This document shows, piece by piece, positions 47,358-56,283 of a stretch of DNA of 64,000 bases. The notes beneath the pieces are model-generated. The model was not told where the DNA came from, did no database searches, and saw only the letters and a program-made list of their open reading frames with translations. Source of the stretch: Burkholderia ubonensis (GTDB lineage: Bacteria > Pseudomonadota > Gammaproteobacteria > Burkholderiales > Burkholderiaceae). The stretch covers positions 124,001 to 188,000 of the forward strand of contig NZ_CADFEB010000014.1 in NCBI RefSeq assembly GCF_902833085.1. The letters run 5' to 3'. A program made the position numbers and the translations under genes. Position 1 is the first letter of the stretch; each line of letters starts with the position of its first letter.

Positions 47358-48443
47358 TCAGCCGGCACGCTTGCCGGTCTCGGGATCGAAGAAATGCAGC
47401 CGGTGCGCGGGCAGCGCGGCCGCCAGCGCCGTGCCGCGCGCGGGACGGTCCGCGTGCGGCAGGCGCACCGCGACGTCGTGATTGCCCCAGCGGCCGTGCG
47501 CGAGATTGTCCGCGCCGAGCAGCTCGCACGAGTCGACCGGCAGCGTCGCCTGCGCGACGCCCGGCTGCGGCGTCATGTGTTCGGGACGCACGCCGAGCAC
47601 CCAGTCGCGCCCGGTGGCGATCTCCGCGCCGATGCCGGGCGCGCCGGCGACCGGCAGCGCGGGGCCGCCGCCCGCGACCGTAAACGTCGCGCCGTCGTCC
47701 GACAGCCGGCCGTGCATCAGGTTCATCGCAGGCGAGCCGATGAAGCCCGCGACGAACACCGTTGCCGGCTTCTCGTACACGTCGACCGGCGCGCCGATCT
47801 GCTCCGCGTAGCCGCGGTTCATCACGATCACGCGCTGCGCGAGCGTCATCGCCTCGATCTGGTCGTGCGTCACGTACACGCTCGTCGTCGCGAGCCGCGC
47901 ATGCAGCCGCTGGATCTCGAGCCGCATCTGCACGCGCAGCTTCGCGTCGAGGTTCGACAGCGGCTCGTCGAACAGGAACACCGACGGCTCGCGCACGATC
48001 GCGCGCCCCATCGCGACGCGCTGCCGCTGGCCGCCCGACAGCTCGCGCGGCCGCCGCGCGAGCAGCGGCTCGAGCTCGAGGATCTTCGCGGCCGCGGCGA
48101 CGCGCGCGTCGATCGTCGCGCGCTCGACGCCGCGGATCTTCAGCCCGTAGCCCATGTTCTGCGCGACCGTCATGTGCGGGTACAGCGCATAGTTCTGGAA
48201 CACCATCGCGATGTCGCGATCCTTCGGCTCGAGCGCGTTGACGACGCGCTCGCCGATCGCGATCTCGCCGTCCGTCACGCTCTCGAGCCCTGCGATCATC
48301 CGCAGGAGCGTCGACTTGCCGCAGCCCGACGGCCCGACCAGCACGATGAATTCGCCGTCGGCAATTTCGACGTCGATGCCGTGCAGCACCTGCTGCTTTC
48401 CGTCATAGGATTTCCTGACGCCCTTCAAGCTCAGCGCAGCCAT
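47358..48443 (-). CDS. ugpC: ABC ATPase of the sn-glycerol-3-phosphate importer
   Basis: The protein is 361 residues. Walker A is GPSGCGKSTLL, the signature LSGGQRQRVAMGRAI, Walker B VFLFDEPLSNLD, VTHDQIEAMTLAQ, and a C-terminal OB-fold regulatory domain as in MalK relatives. It is assigned to Ugp from the operon. Confidence 0.95.
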   Translation of the reverse strand: MAALSLKGVRKSYDGKQQVLHGIDVEIADGEFIVLVGPSGCGKSTLLRMIAGLESVTDGEIAIGERVVNALEPKDRDIAMVFQNYALYPHMTVAQNMGYGLKIRGVERATIDARVAAAAKILELEPLLARRPRELSGGQRQRVAMGRAIVREPSVFLFDEPLSNLDAKLRVQMRLEIQRLHARLATTSVYVTHDQIEAMTLAQRVIVMNRGYAEQIGAPVDVYEKPATVFVAGFIGSPAMNLMHGRLSDDGATFTVAGGGPALPVAGAPGIGAEIATGRDWVLGVRPEHMTPQPGVAQATLPVDSCELLGADNLAHGRWGNHDVAVRLPHADRPARGTALAAALPAHRLHFFDPETGKRAG

Positions 48444-48475
48444 ACGTCGTCCTTCTCCTCGTAGCGTGTCCGTGG

Positions 48476-49321
48476 TTACTTTTCAGAATCGACGAGGCCG
48501 CGCACGAACCAGCGCTGCATCGCCAGCACGACGACGAGCGGCGGAATCATCGCCAGCAGCGTCGCCGCCATCACGTAATGCCATTCGGTCGCCGTGTCGC
48601 CGCTCGCGATCATCGTCTTGATGCCGACCACGGACGTCGACAGCGACGCCTCCGTCGTGATCAGGATCGGCCACAAGTACTGGTTCCACCCGTAGATGAA
48701 GGTGATCACGAACAGCGCGGCGATGCTCGTCTTCGACAGCGGCAGCACGACGTCCCAGAAGAAGCGCAGCGGCCCCGCGCCGTCGATGCGCGCCGCGTCC
48801 ATCAGCTCGTCGGGCAGCGTCATGAAGAACTGGCGGAACAGGAAGGTCGCGGTCGCCGACGCGATCAGCGGCAGCGTGAGCCCCGCGTACGTGTTGGTCA
48901 TATGCAGCGTCGACACGACCTGCACGGTCGGAAAGATCCGCACCTCGACCGGCAGCATCAGCGTGACGAAGATCAGCCAGAACGCCGTATTGCGGAACGG
49001 GAAGCGGAAATAGACGATCGCGTACGCGGACAGGATCGACACCGCGATCTTGCCGACCGCGATGCCGAGCGCCATCGCGAAGCTGTTGGCGAGCAGCAGG
49101 CCGAACGGCGCGGTCGTGCCGCCGCTGCCGTGCCGCCAGATGTACGCGACGTTCTCGATGAGATGCGTGCTCGGCACGAGCGACAGCGGCACCGTGAACA
49201 CTTCCTGCGCGCTCATCGTCGCCGCGCAGAACGCGACGTAGACGGGAAACACGAGCAGCGCGACGCCCGCGATCAGCACCGCGTGGCAGAACAGGTCGAA
49301 GCCCTTGCGATTCTCGATCAT
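48476..49321 (-). CDS. ugpE: sn-glycerol-3-phosphate importer permease UgpE
   Basis: The protein is 281 residues from the ATG at 49321. It has six membrane segments and the EAA loop ELMDAARIDGAGPLRFFWDVVLP. It overlaps ugpA by four bases. Confidence 0.95.
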   Translation of the reverse strand: MIENRKGFDLFCHAVLIAGVALLVFPVYVAFCAATMSAQEVFTVPLSLVPSTHLIENVAYIWRHGSGGTTAPFGLLLANSFAMALGIAVGKIAVSILSAYAIVYFRFPFRNTAFWLIFVTLMLPVEVRIFPTVQVVSTLHMTNTYAGLTLPLIASATATFLFRQFFMTLPDELMDAARIDGAGPLRFFWDVVLPLSKTSIAALFVITFIYGWNQYLWPILITTEASLSTSVVGIKTMIASGDTATEWHYVMAATLLAMIPPLVVVLAMQRWFVRGLVDSEK

Positions 49322-50202
49322 GCGTATTGCACCCTGCGTTCGACGAAGCGGAACTGGATCACCGTCAGACCGACGACGATCGCCATCAGCACGACCGACT
49401 GCGCGCCCGAGCTGCCTATGTCGAGCCCCTGGAAGCCTTCCGCGAAGATCTTGTAGATCAGCGTCTTGGTGCTCTGCGCGGGGCCGCCGGCGGTCGCGGC
49501 GTCGATCACCGGGAACGTGTCGAAGAACGCGTAGACGAGGTTCACGACCAGCAGGAAGAAGCTCGTCGGCGACAGGAGCGGCAGCACCACGTGGAAGAAG
49601 CGCCGCACGGGCCCCGCCCCGTCGATCGCGGCCGCCTCGATCAGCGAGCGCGGGATCGCCTGCAGTCCCGCGTAGAAGAACAGGAAGTTGTAGCTCACCT
49701 GCTTCCACACCGACGCGAGCACGACCAGGAACATTGCCTGCCCGCCGTTCAGCGCGTGGTTCCAGACGATTCCCGACTTCGCGAGCGCATAGGTGACGAG
49801 GCCGATGCTCGGGTTGAACAGGAACGCCCACAGCACCGCGGCGATCGTCGGCGCGACCGCGTACGGCCAGATCAGCAGCGTGCGGTACGCGCGCGCGCCG
49901 CGCACCACGCGGTCCGCGCACGCGGCGAGCAGCAGCGACACGACGAGCCCGCTCACGGTGACGAGCGCGCTGAACACGAGCGTCGTGCGGAACGAGTCGA
50001 GATACAGCGGATCGGCGAACAGGTGCGCGAAGTTCGCGAAGCCGACGAACTCGCTCGACGTGCCGAACGCATCCTGCATCTGCGTCGACTGCCACAGCGC
50101 GACGCCGGCGGGCCACAGGAAGAACACGCCGGTGATCGCGAGCTGCGGCGCGATCAGCAGGTACGGCAACAGGCTCGTGCCGAAACGGGAACGGGATTGC
50201 AT
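49318..50202 (-). CDS. ugpA: sn-glycerol-3-phosphate importer permease UgpA
   Basis: The protein is 294 residues with six membrane segments (PYLLIAPQLAITGVFFLW at the start) and the EAA loop SLIEAAAIDGAGPVRRFFHV. It pairs with UgpE. It starts 96 bases after ugpB. Confidence 0.95.
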   Translation of the reverse strand: MQSRSRFGTSLLPYLLIAPQLAITGVFFLWPAGVALWQSTQMQDAFGTSSEFVGFANFAHLFADPLYLDSFRTTLVFSALVTVSGLVVSLLLAACADRVVRGARAYRTLLIWPYAVAPTIAAVLWAFLFNPSIGLVTYALAKSGIVWNHALNGGQAMFLVVLASVWKQVSYNFLFFYAGLQAIPRSLIEAAAIDGAGPVRRFFHVVLPLLSPTSFFLLVVNLVYAFFDTFPVIDAATAGGPAQSTKTLIYKIFAEGFQGLDIGSSGAQSVVLMAIVVGLTVIQFRFVERRVQYA

Positions 50203-50298
50203 CGCGGAGATCCGGTCAGGCCAGAAGGCAAGGATGAACGGCCGCCGGCCGTCGCGCGGGTTCGTGCGACACGGCCGGCGGCTCAGGGCGAAGCGCGC

Positions 50299-51633
50299 TC
50301 AGCTGCCCGACTTCTCGAAGCGGCGCAGCAGTTCGTTGCCGCGCGTGGCCGCGGAATCGAGCGCATCCTTCGGCGCCTTCTTCTGCGCCCAGACCTGCTC
50401 GAACTCCTCGTCGACGATCGTGCGGATCTGCGGCATGTTGCCGAGCCGCAGCCCCTTCGTGTACGGCAGCGGCGGCTTGTTCATCATCTGCTTGATCGCG
50501 GTTTCCGCGCTCGGGTTCTTCGCGTAGAAGCCCTGCTGGCGCGTCAGGTCGTACGCGGCCGTCGTGACCGGCAGGTAGCCCGTGTCCTGGTGCCACTTCG
50601 CGGCGACCGCCGGCGAGCCCAGGTACGCGAGGAATTTCGCGACACCCTTGTAGGTCGCCGGATCCTTGCCCGCCAGCACCCACAGGCTCGCGCCGCCGAT
50701 GATCGCGTTCTGCGGCGCCCCCTTCACATTCGCGTCGTACGGCATCATGCCGGTGCCGAACTCGAACTTCGCGAACTTGTGCAGCGTCGCGAGCGCGCCC
50801 GACGACGTCGTCATGATCCCGCAGTCGCCGCTGTAGAACTTCGACGACGCCTCGTCCTTGCGGCCCGCGTACGTGAACGTGCCGTCCTTCGCCATCTGCT
50901 GCAGGAACTGGACGTGCGCGACCTGCTGCGGCTTGTTGAACTCGAGCACCGCGTCGGTGCCGTCGAAGCCGTTGTTGCGGCTCGCGAACGGCAGGCCATG
51001 CCACGCGCTGTAGTTCTCGAGCTGGATCCAGCCCTGCCAGCCGGTCGTAAAGCCGCACGCCATGCCCGACTTGCGCAGCTTCTCCGCGTCGGCCTTCACT
51101 TCGTCCCAGGTCTTCGGCGGCTGGTTCGGGTCGAGCCCGGCCTTCTTGAACGCGTCCTTGTTGTAGTACAGCACCGGCGTCGAGCTGTTGAACGGCATCG
51201 ACACCAGATGGCCCGTCTTCGCGTCGCTGTAGTAGCTCGCGATGGTCGGCACGAACGCCTTTTCGTCGAGCGGCACGCCGGCCTGCTTGAACACGTCGTA
51301 GACGGGCACCACCGCCTTCTTCGCCTGCATCATCGTCGCGGTGCCGACTTCGTAGACCTGAAGGATCGCCGGCGCGTTGCCGCTGCGGTACGCGGCGATA
51401 CCCGCCGCGAGCGCCTGGTCGTAGGTGCCCTTGAACACCGGCACGATCTTGTAGTCGCTTTGCGACGCGTTGAACTGCGCGGCGATGTCGTTGACCCGCT
51501 CGCCGAGCGCGGCTTCCATCGCATGCCAGAACTGGATTTCCGTCGCCGCGAATGCTGCGTGCTGCGCGCCGACCATCAGCACGCCCCCGAGCGCGAGCGA
51601 GCGAACCAGCGTCCCTACGGGCTTCTTCTTCAT
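50299..51633 (-). CDS. ugpB: sn-glycerol-3-phosphate binding protein
   Basis: The protein is 444 residues with a Sec signal peptide (VGTLVRSLALGGVLMVGAQHAAFAA). The mature part is a periplasmic family 1 solute-binding protein: TEIQFWHAMEAALGERVNDI is the usual first strand and helix. It is the first gene of ugpBAECQ, with a possible Pho box upstream. Confidence 0.95.
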   Translation of the reverse strand: MKKKPVGTLVRSLALGGVLMVGAQHAAFAATEIQFWHAMEAALGERVNDIAAQFNASQSDYKIVPVFKGTYDQALAAGIAAYRSGNAPAILQVYEVGTATMMQAKKAVVPVYDVFKQAGVPLDEKAFVPTIASYYSDAKTGHLVSMPFNSSTPVLYYNKDAFKKAGLDPNQPPKTWDEVKADAEKLRKSGMACGFTTGWQGWIQLENYSAWHGLPFASRNNGFDGTDAVLEFNKPQQVAHVQFLQQMAKDGTFTYAGRKDEASSKFYSGDCGIMTTSSGALATLHKFAKFEFGTGMMPYDANVKGAPQNAIIGGASLWVLAGKDPATYKGVAKFLAYLGSPAVAAKWHQDTGYLPVTTAAYDLTRQQGFYAKNPSAETAIKQMMNKPPLPYTKGLRLGNMPQIRTIVDEEFEQVWAQKKAPKDALDSAATRGNELLRRFEKSGS

Positions 51634-51706
51634 CGACCTCTTCTCCTATGAAAACGATACCAACCGCATGTACGGCTTTCCCGTTGCCAGCGAACCGGCG
51701 AAGTCT

Positions 51707-51724
51707 AGTGATCGATTGTGACAG
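51707..51724 (-). promoter_or_regulatory. Candidate Pho box upstream of ugpB
   Basis: On the minus strand, CTGTCACAATCGATCACT matches the first PhoB half-site (CTGTCAY) exactly and the second only in part. It lies about 75 bases upstream of ugpB, just beyond the dgt stop. ugp operons are classic PhoB targets, but the second half-site is weak. Confidence 0.4.
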
Positions 51725-52933
51725 TCAGTTGTCGCTGACGACGAACAGCCGCTGGTATTCCTTCAGCGCGAATCGATCGGTCATGCCGGCAATGTAGTGG
51801 GCGACGAGGCGCGGCTGCTTCGCCGGATCGTCGGACTGGTACGGCGGCGGCAGCAGGCGAGGATCTTCGCAGAACGCGTCGAACAGGCCGGTGACGACGC
51901 GCTGCGCCTTGTTCGCCATCCTCATGACCTTGTAATGGCGGTACAGGTTCTTGAACAGGAAGCGCTTGAGCGCCGCGGCCTGCGCGGCGACCGCCTCGCT
52001 GTGCGCGACGATCGGCGGGGCCGCGCGCACGTCGTCGAGCGACGCCGGCGCGATGCGCGCGAGATTGCGCGTGGTTTCGTCGATCAGGTCGACGATCAGC
52101 GTATTGATGATGCGGCGCACCGTCTCGTGCACGAGACGCCGGCCTTCGAGATGCGGAAATTCGGCGAGCGCCTCGTCATGGTGGCGCTGCCAGAGCTCGA
52201 CTTCCGCGAGCTGTTCGATCGTGACGAGCCCGGAGCGCAGGCCGTCGTCGACGTCATGGTTGTTGTACGCGATCTCGTCGGCGATGTTCGCGAGCTGCGC
52301 CTCGAGTGACGGCTGGCGCCCCAGCAGGAACCGCTCGCCGAGCGCGCCGAGCTTGCGCGCGTTCTCGCGCGAGCAGTGCTTGAGGATGCCCTCGCGCGTC
52401 TCGAAGCAGAGATTCAGGCCGTTGAACGCGCCGTAGTGCTCCTCGAGCTCGTCGACGACGGCGAGGCTCTGCAGGTTGTGCTCGAAGCCGCCGTGCTCGC
52501 GCATGCATGCGTTGAGCGCGTCCTGCCCCGCATGGCCGAACGGCGTATGGCCGAGGTCGTGCGCGAGCGAGATCGCCTCGACGAGATCCTCGTTCAGCCG
52601 CAGGTTGCGTGCGACCGAGCGCGCGATCTGCGCGACTTCGAGGCTGTGCGTGAGGCGGGTGCGGAACAGGTCGCCCTCGTGATTGACGAAGACCTGGGTC
52701 TTGTATTCGAGCCGGCGGAATGCGGTCGAGTGGACGATGCGGTCGCGGTCGCGCTGGAATTCGGTGCGGGCCGCCGGCGGCGGTTCCGGGTGGCGCCGTC
52801 CGCGCGAGCACGACGCGTGCGCGGCATACGGAGCGAGATGGGCTTCCAGCGCCGCCAGCGTCGGCGGCTCGGCCACCGCCGCGGCGGCTGCACGGCTGGC
52901 CTGGGGCAGTTTGCTGCTGGATGTCTCGCTCAC
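51725..52933 (-). CDS. dgt: Deoxyguanosinetriphosphate triphosphohydrolase-like protein
   Basis: The protein is 402 residues, from a GTG at 52933 with GGAGGAG upstream. It is an HD-domain hydrolase: R.THSLEVAQIARS, then AHDLGHTPFGHAG. It hydrolyses dGTP or other dNTPs to nucleoside and tripolyphosphate. It follows aroB by 41 bases. Confidence 0.93.
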   Translation of the reverse strand: MSETSSSKLPQASRAAAAAVAEPPTLAALEAHLAPYAAHASCSRGRRHPEPPPAARTEFQRDRDRIVHSTAFRRLEYKTQVFVNHEGDLFRTRLTHSLEVAQIARSVARNLRLNEDLVEAISLAHDLGHTPFGHAGQDALNACMREHGGFEHNLQSLAVVDELEEHYGAFNGLNLCFETREGILKHCSRENARKLGALGERFLLGRQPSLEAQLANIADEIAYNNHDVDDGLRSGLVTIEQLAEVELWQRHHDEALAEFPHLEGRRLVHETVRRIINTLIVDLIDETTRNLARIAPASLDDVRAAPPIVAHSEAVAAQAAALKRFLFKNLYRHYKVMRMANKAQRVVTGLFDAFCEDPRLLPPPYQSDDPAKQPRLVAHYIAGMTDRFALKEYQRLFVVSDN

Positions 52934-52974
52934 GTCTCCTCCATGTCAGGGGCGCCGGGGCATCCGGGCCACAG

Positions 52975-54054
52975 TTACCGGGTCGTCTGCGCCAGTGTGG
53001 CGAACACGGCCTCGTCAGGCGCCGGCGCGATCAGCGTATCGCCGAAGCGCTTCAGCAGGATGAACTTGATCGCGCCGGCTTCCGCCTTCTTGTCGACGCG
53101 CATCAGGTCCATATAGCGTGCGTCGCCGAGCGCCGGCGCGCGGGTCGGCAGGTGCGCGGCCGCGATCACTGCGTCGAGGCGCTGCCGCGACGCTTCGTCC
53201 AGCAGGCCGAGCCGCACCGACAGGTCGCCCGCCATCACCATCCCGCAGCCGACCGCCTCGCCGTGCAGCCACTCGCCGTAGCCGAGCCCGGCCTCGATCG
53301 CGTGGCCGAACGTGTGGCCGAAGTTGAGGATCGCGCGCAGGCCGCCTTCGCGTTCGTCAGCCGCGACCACGCTCGCCTTGATCTCGCACGAGCGCTTGAC
53401 GGCTTCGGCGAGCGCGCCGGGCTCGCGACGGTTCAATGCGTCGACGTTCGCCTCGATCCAGTCGAAGAACGCGGCGTCGGCGATCGCGCCGGTCTTGATG
53501 ATTTCGGCGATGCCCGCCGCCAGTTCGCGCTCGGGCAGCGTCGTCAGCGCGCCGATGTCCGCGATCACCGCCTGCGGCTGGTAGAACGCGCCGATCATGT
53601 TCTTGCCGAGCGGGTGATTGATGCCGGTCTTGCCGCCGACCGACGAGTCGACCTGCGACAGCAGCGTCGTCGGCACCTGGATGAACGGTACGCCGCGCAT
53701 GTAGCACGCGGCCGCAAAGCCCGTCATGTCGCCGACCACGCCGCCGCCGAGCGCGACGAGCGTGGTCTTGCGGTCCGCACGCTCGGTCAGCAGGCCGTCG
53801 AAGATCAGGTTCAGCGTTTCCCAGTTCTTGTACGCCTCGCCGTCCGGCAGCACGACCGTCGACACGCGCTTGCCGAGCGGCGCGAGCGCGGCGCGCAGCG
53901 CATCGCCGTAGAGCGGATCGACCGTCGTGTTCGTGACGATCGTGACGGACGAGCCCTTGATGTGGGGCGCGAACAGTTCGGTGCGGCCGATCAGGCCGGC
54001 GCCAATATGAATCGGATAGGCGCGGTCGCCCAGATCGACGTTGACAGTAATCAT
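52975..54054 (-). CDS. aroB: 3-dehydroquinate synthase
   Basis: The protein is 359 residues from the ATG at 54054 (MITVNVDLGDRAY). NAD- and zinc-dependent: GGGVVGDMTGFAA, TTLLSQVDSSVGGKTGIN and the metal ligand region NFGHTFGHAIE are present. It makes dehydroquinate in the shikimate pathway. It overlaps aroK by four bases. Confidence 0.98.
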   Translation of the reverse strand: MITVNVDLGDRAYPIHIGAGLIGRTELFAPHIKGSSVTIVTNTTVDPLYGDALRAALAPLGKRVSTVVLPDGEAYKNWETLNLIFDGLLTERADRKTTLVALGGGVVGDMTGFAAACYMRGVPFIQVPTTLLSQVDSSVGGKTGINHPLGKNMIGAFYQPQAVIADIGALTTLPERELAAGIAEIIKTGAIADAAFFDWIEANVDALNRREPGALAEAVKRSCEIKASVVAADEREGGLRAILNFGHTFGHAIEAGLGYGEWLHGEAVGCGMVMAGDLSVRLGLLDEASRQRLDAVIAAAHLPTRAPALGDARYMDLMRVDKKAEAGAIKFILLKRFGDTLIAPAPDEAVFATLAQTTR

Positions 54055-54605
54055 GCTTGTATAGGCTTGGCGACGACGCCTGCCATCTCGAGTTGCATCA
54101 GCACCATGTTGACGAGGCCGTTGACCGACGGGCGGCCGGTTTCGATGACGAAATCCGCGCATTCTCGATACAGCGGATCGCGCACTTCGTAGAGCGCTTC
54201 GAGACGCGCCTTCGGATCGTCGGTCTGCAGCAGCGGCCGGTTCTTGTCCTTGCGCGTGCGCAGCCACAGATCGTGCGGATTGGCGCGCAGATAGACGACG
54301 ATGCCGCGGGATTTGAGGCATTCGCGGTTTTCGGGGCGCAGGATCGCGCCGCCGCCCGTCGCGAGCACGATGTGCTCGCGCTGCGCGAGCTCGGCGATCA
54401 TCTGCGCTTCGCGGTCGCGAAACCCGGCTTCGCCTTCCATCTCGAAGATCACCGGAATGCGTGCGCCCGTCCGCGCCTCGATCTCGTGGTCGGAGTCGAA
54501 GAACGTCCTGTCGAGCCGGCGCGCGACCGCGCGGCCCACGGTGGTCTTACCCGCTCCCATAAGGCCGACGAAAAATACGTTTGCGTGTGGATCCCGCGCT
54601 TGCAA
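54051..54605 (-). CDS. aroK: Shikimate kinase
   Basis: The protein is 184 residues. A TTG at 54605 is the best start, with AAAGGAAA six to seven bases upstream. Walker A is GLMGAGKTTVG, followed by FDSDHEIE and the shikimate-binding FRDREAQMI and TGGGAILRPE. It phosphorylates shikimate. It lies 41 bases after pilQ, in the conserved pilQ-aroK-aroB order. Confidence 0.95.
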   Translation of the reverse strand: MQARDPHANVFFVGLMGAGKTTVGRAVARRLDRTFFDSDHEIEARTGARIPVIFEMEGEAGFRDREAQMIAELAQREHIVLATGGGAILRPENRECLKSRGIVVYLRANPHDLWLRTRKDKNRPLLQTDDPKARLEALYEVRDPLYRECADFVIETGRPSVNGLVNMVLMQLEMAGVVAKPIQA

Positions 54606-54646
54606 CGGCTTTCCTTTGCTTCAATCTTGCTGGTGTGTGGCGCAGC

Positions 54647-56278
54647 TTACTGGCAAAGCGGCTGCCTTGTCGAGCCTGGGCCGGCGGCGTCCGGGCCGGT
54701 TTCGCCGGCCGCCGGCTCGCCGCCGCCAACCTCGTTGCAACGCGCGCCGACCACCGTCGGGGTGATGAAGACGACCAGCTCGCTGCGCTGGTCGCGCTGC
54801 GCGCGATGCCGAAACAGCGCACCCAGAATTGGTATTTTGCCCAAGAGCGGCACCCGCGTCACATCGTCCCGGCGTAACTGCTCGTAAATCCCGCCGATCG
54901 CGACCGTCCCGCCGTCCTCCACCTCGACTCGGGTCTGCACGTGCTTGGTATGGATCGCCGGGCCGGCCGCCGTCGGCTCGCCGACGCTGTCCTTCGTGAC
55001 GTCGAGGTCGAGCACGACGCGCCCGTCCGGCGTGATCTGCGGTTCGACCTCGAGCTTCAGCGTCGCCCGGCGGAACTGCACACCGCTCACGCCGTTGCCG
55101 ACCTTTGCCTGGTAAGGCAGCTCCGCGCCCTGCTCGACGATGGCCTTCGCGCGATCGGCCGTCACGACGCGTGGGCTCGACACGATCTGTCCCCGACCTT
55201 GCGCCTCGAGTGCGCTCAGCTCAACGTCGAGCACCCTGCTCAACGGCGCGGCGAACAGCGTAAAGCCGGCCGTGGCCGCGTCGAAGCCGCCGAGCGGCCG
55301 CGCGGCCAGGTCGAGCGCGTTGCGCGTCCCCGCGGCGAAGGCAGCGCCGTCCGCTGCCACCGCCCGCCCCTGGGCGCGCAACGCGAGGCGGGCGCCGAGA
55401 TTGCGCGAAAAGCCCTGCTCGCCCTCGACGATGCGCGCCTCGATCCGGACCTGCCTCGACGGCCGGTCGATCGCGTCGATCAGGCCCGCAATCTGCGCGA
55501 TGCGCGGCGCGAGATCGGTGACGAACAGCTGGTTCGTGCGCGAATCGGCCGCCGCCGCCCCGCGCTTCGACAGCAGGCGCTGCCCCGCCGCGCCGGTCAG
55601 GAGCCGCTGCACGTCCTGCGCGCGCGGATAGTGGAGCACGAAGGTGCGGCTGGCGAGCGGCTCGAGATCCGCCGCCCGCGCGTGCGCCTCGAAGCGTTCG
55701 CGCTCGCGCGCGGCCAGCTCAGCCGCGGGCGTGATCCAGATCACGTTGTCGCGCCGGGACATTGCGAGCCCATGCGTGTCGAGCAGCGTGTCGAACGCAT
55801 TCCGCCAGCGGACATGGTTCAGACGTAGCGATACCGTGCCGCGCACCTGCTCGCTGACGATGATGTTGAGCCCCGTGAATCGGGCGAACGCGTCGAACGC
55901 GGCGGCCAGGCTGACGCCGTGCAGGTTCAGCGAGATCCGCCGGTCGTCGTCCGCATCGCCGGGCCGGCGCGCGGCGTCGCTCATGCGCACCGGCGGCGGC
56001 AACGGGATCGGCGGACCTTCCAGGGCCGGCGCCGTCGCTGCGATCGTCGCGGGCGCGACGCGCGGCGCCGGCTCCGGTTGCGGCGGCATCTCGGCCGGCG
56101 GCGGCGCTTGCCCGACGCTGCCGACACCATCGACGGCGCCTTGCGGCAGCGGCACGTCAGGCACATCCGGCCCGTCGGCGCGCCATGCCGCGGCCGGCCA
56201 CACGCGCGGCAGCGGCGGCAACGCGCCCGACGCCGCGGCAGCGTATAACCCGATCCAGACAACTGCCGTTCTCAGCAT
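54647..56278 (-). CDS. pilQ: Type IV pilus secretin PilQ, short form
   Basis: The protein is 543 residues from the ATG at 56278; an ATG at 56290 gives 547. It has a signal peptide, a proline-rich linker (about residues 40-95), a STN-type domain (LHGVSLAAAFDAFARFTGLN), an N1-type domain, and the secretin domain (VVTADRAKAIVEQGAELPYQ, then VEDGGTVAIGGIYEQLRRD, PLLGKIPILGALFRHR). The AMIN domains usual in PilQ are absent, so it is about 150 residues short. It forms the outer-membrane channel for the pilus. Confidence 0.92.
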   Translation of the reverse strand: MLRTAVVWIGLYAAAASGALPPLPRVWPAAAWRADGPDVPDVPLPQGAVDGVGSVGQAPPPAEMPPQPEPAPRVAPATIAATAPALEGPPIPLPPPVRMSDAARRPGDADDDRRISLNLHGVSLAAAFDAFARFTGLNIIVSEQVRGTVSLRLNHVRWRNAFDTLLDTHGLAMSRRDNVIWITPAAELAARERERFEAHARAADLEPLASRTFVLHYPRAQDVQRLLTGAAGQRLLSKRGAAAADSRTNQLFVTDLAPRIAQIAGLIDAIDRPSRQVRIEARIVEGEQGFSRNLGARLALRAQGRAVAADGAAFAAGTRNALDLAARPLGGFDAATAGFTLFAAPLSRVLDVELSALEAQGRGQIVSSPRVVTADRAKAIVEQGAELPYQAKVGNGVSGVQFRRATLKLEVEPQITPDGRVVLDLDVTKDSVGEPTAAGPAIHTKHVQTRVEVEDGGTVAIGGIYEQLRRDDVTRVPLLGKIPILGALFRHRAQRDQRSELVVFITPTVVGARCNEVGGGEPAAGETGPDAAGPGSTRQPLCQ

Positions 56279-56283
56279 GCTTC

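Noticed and set aside
53005..54321. Upstream extension of aroB to 54321
   Set aside because: It overlaps aroK fully; the canonical AroB N-terminus and the ATGA overlap put the start at 54054.
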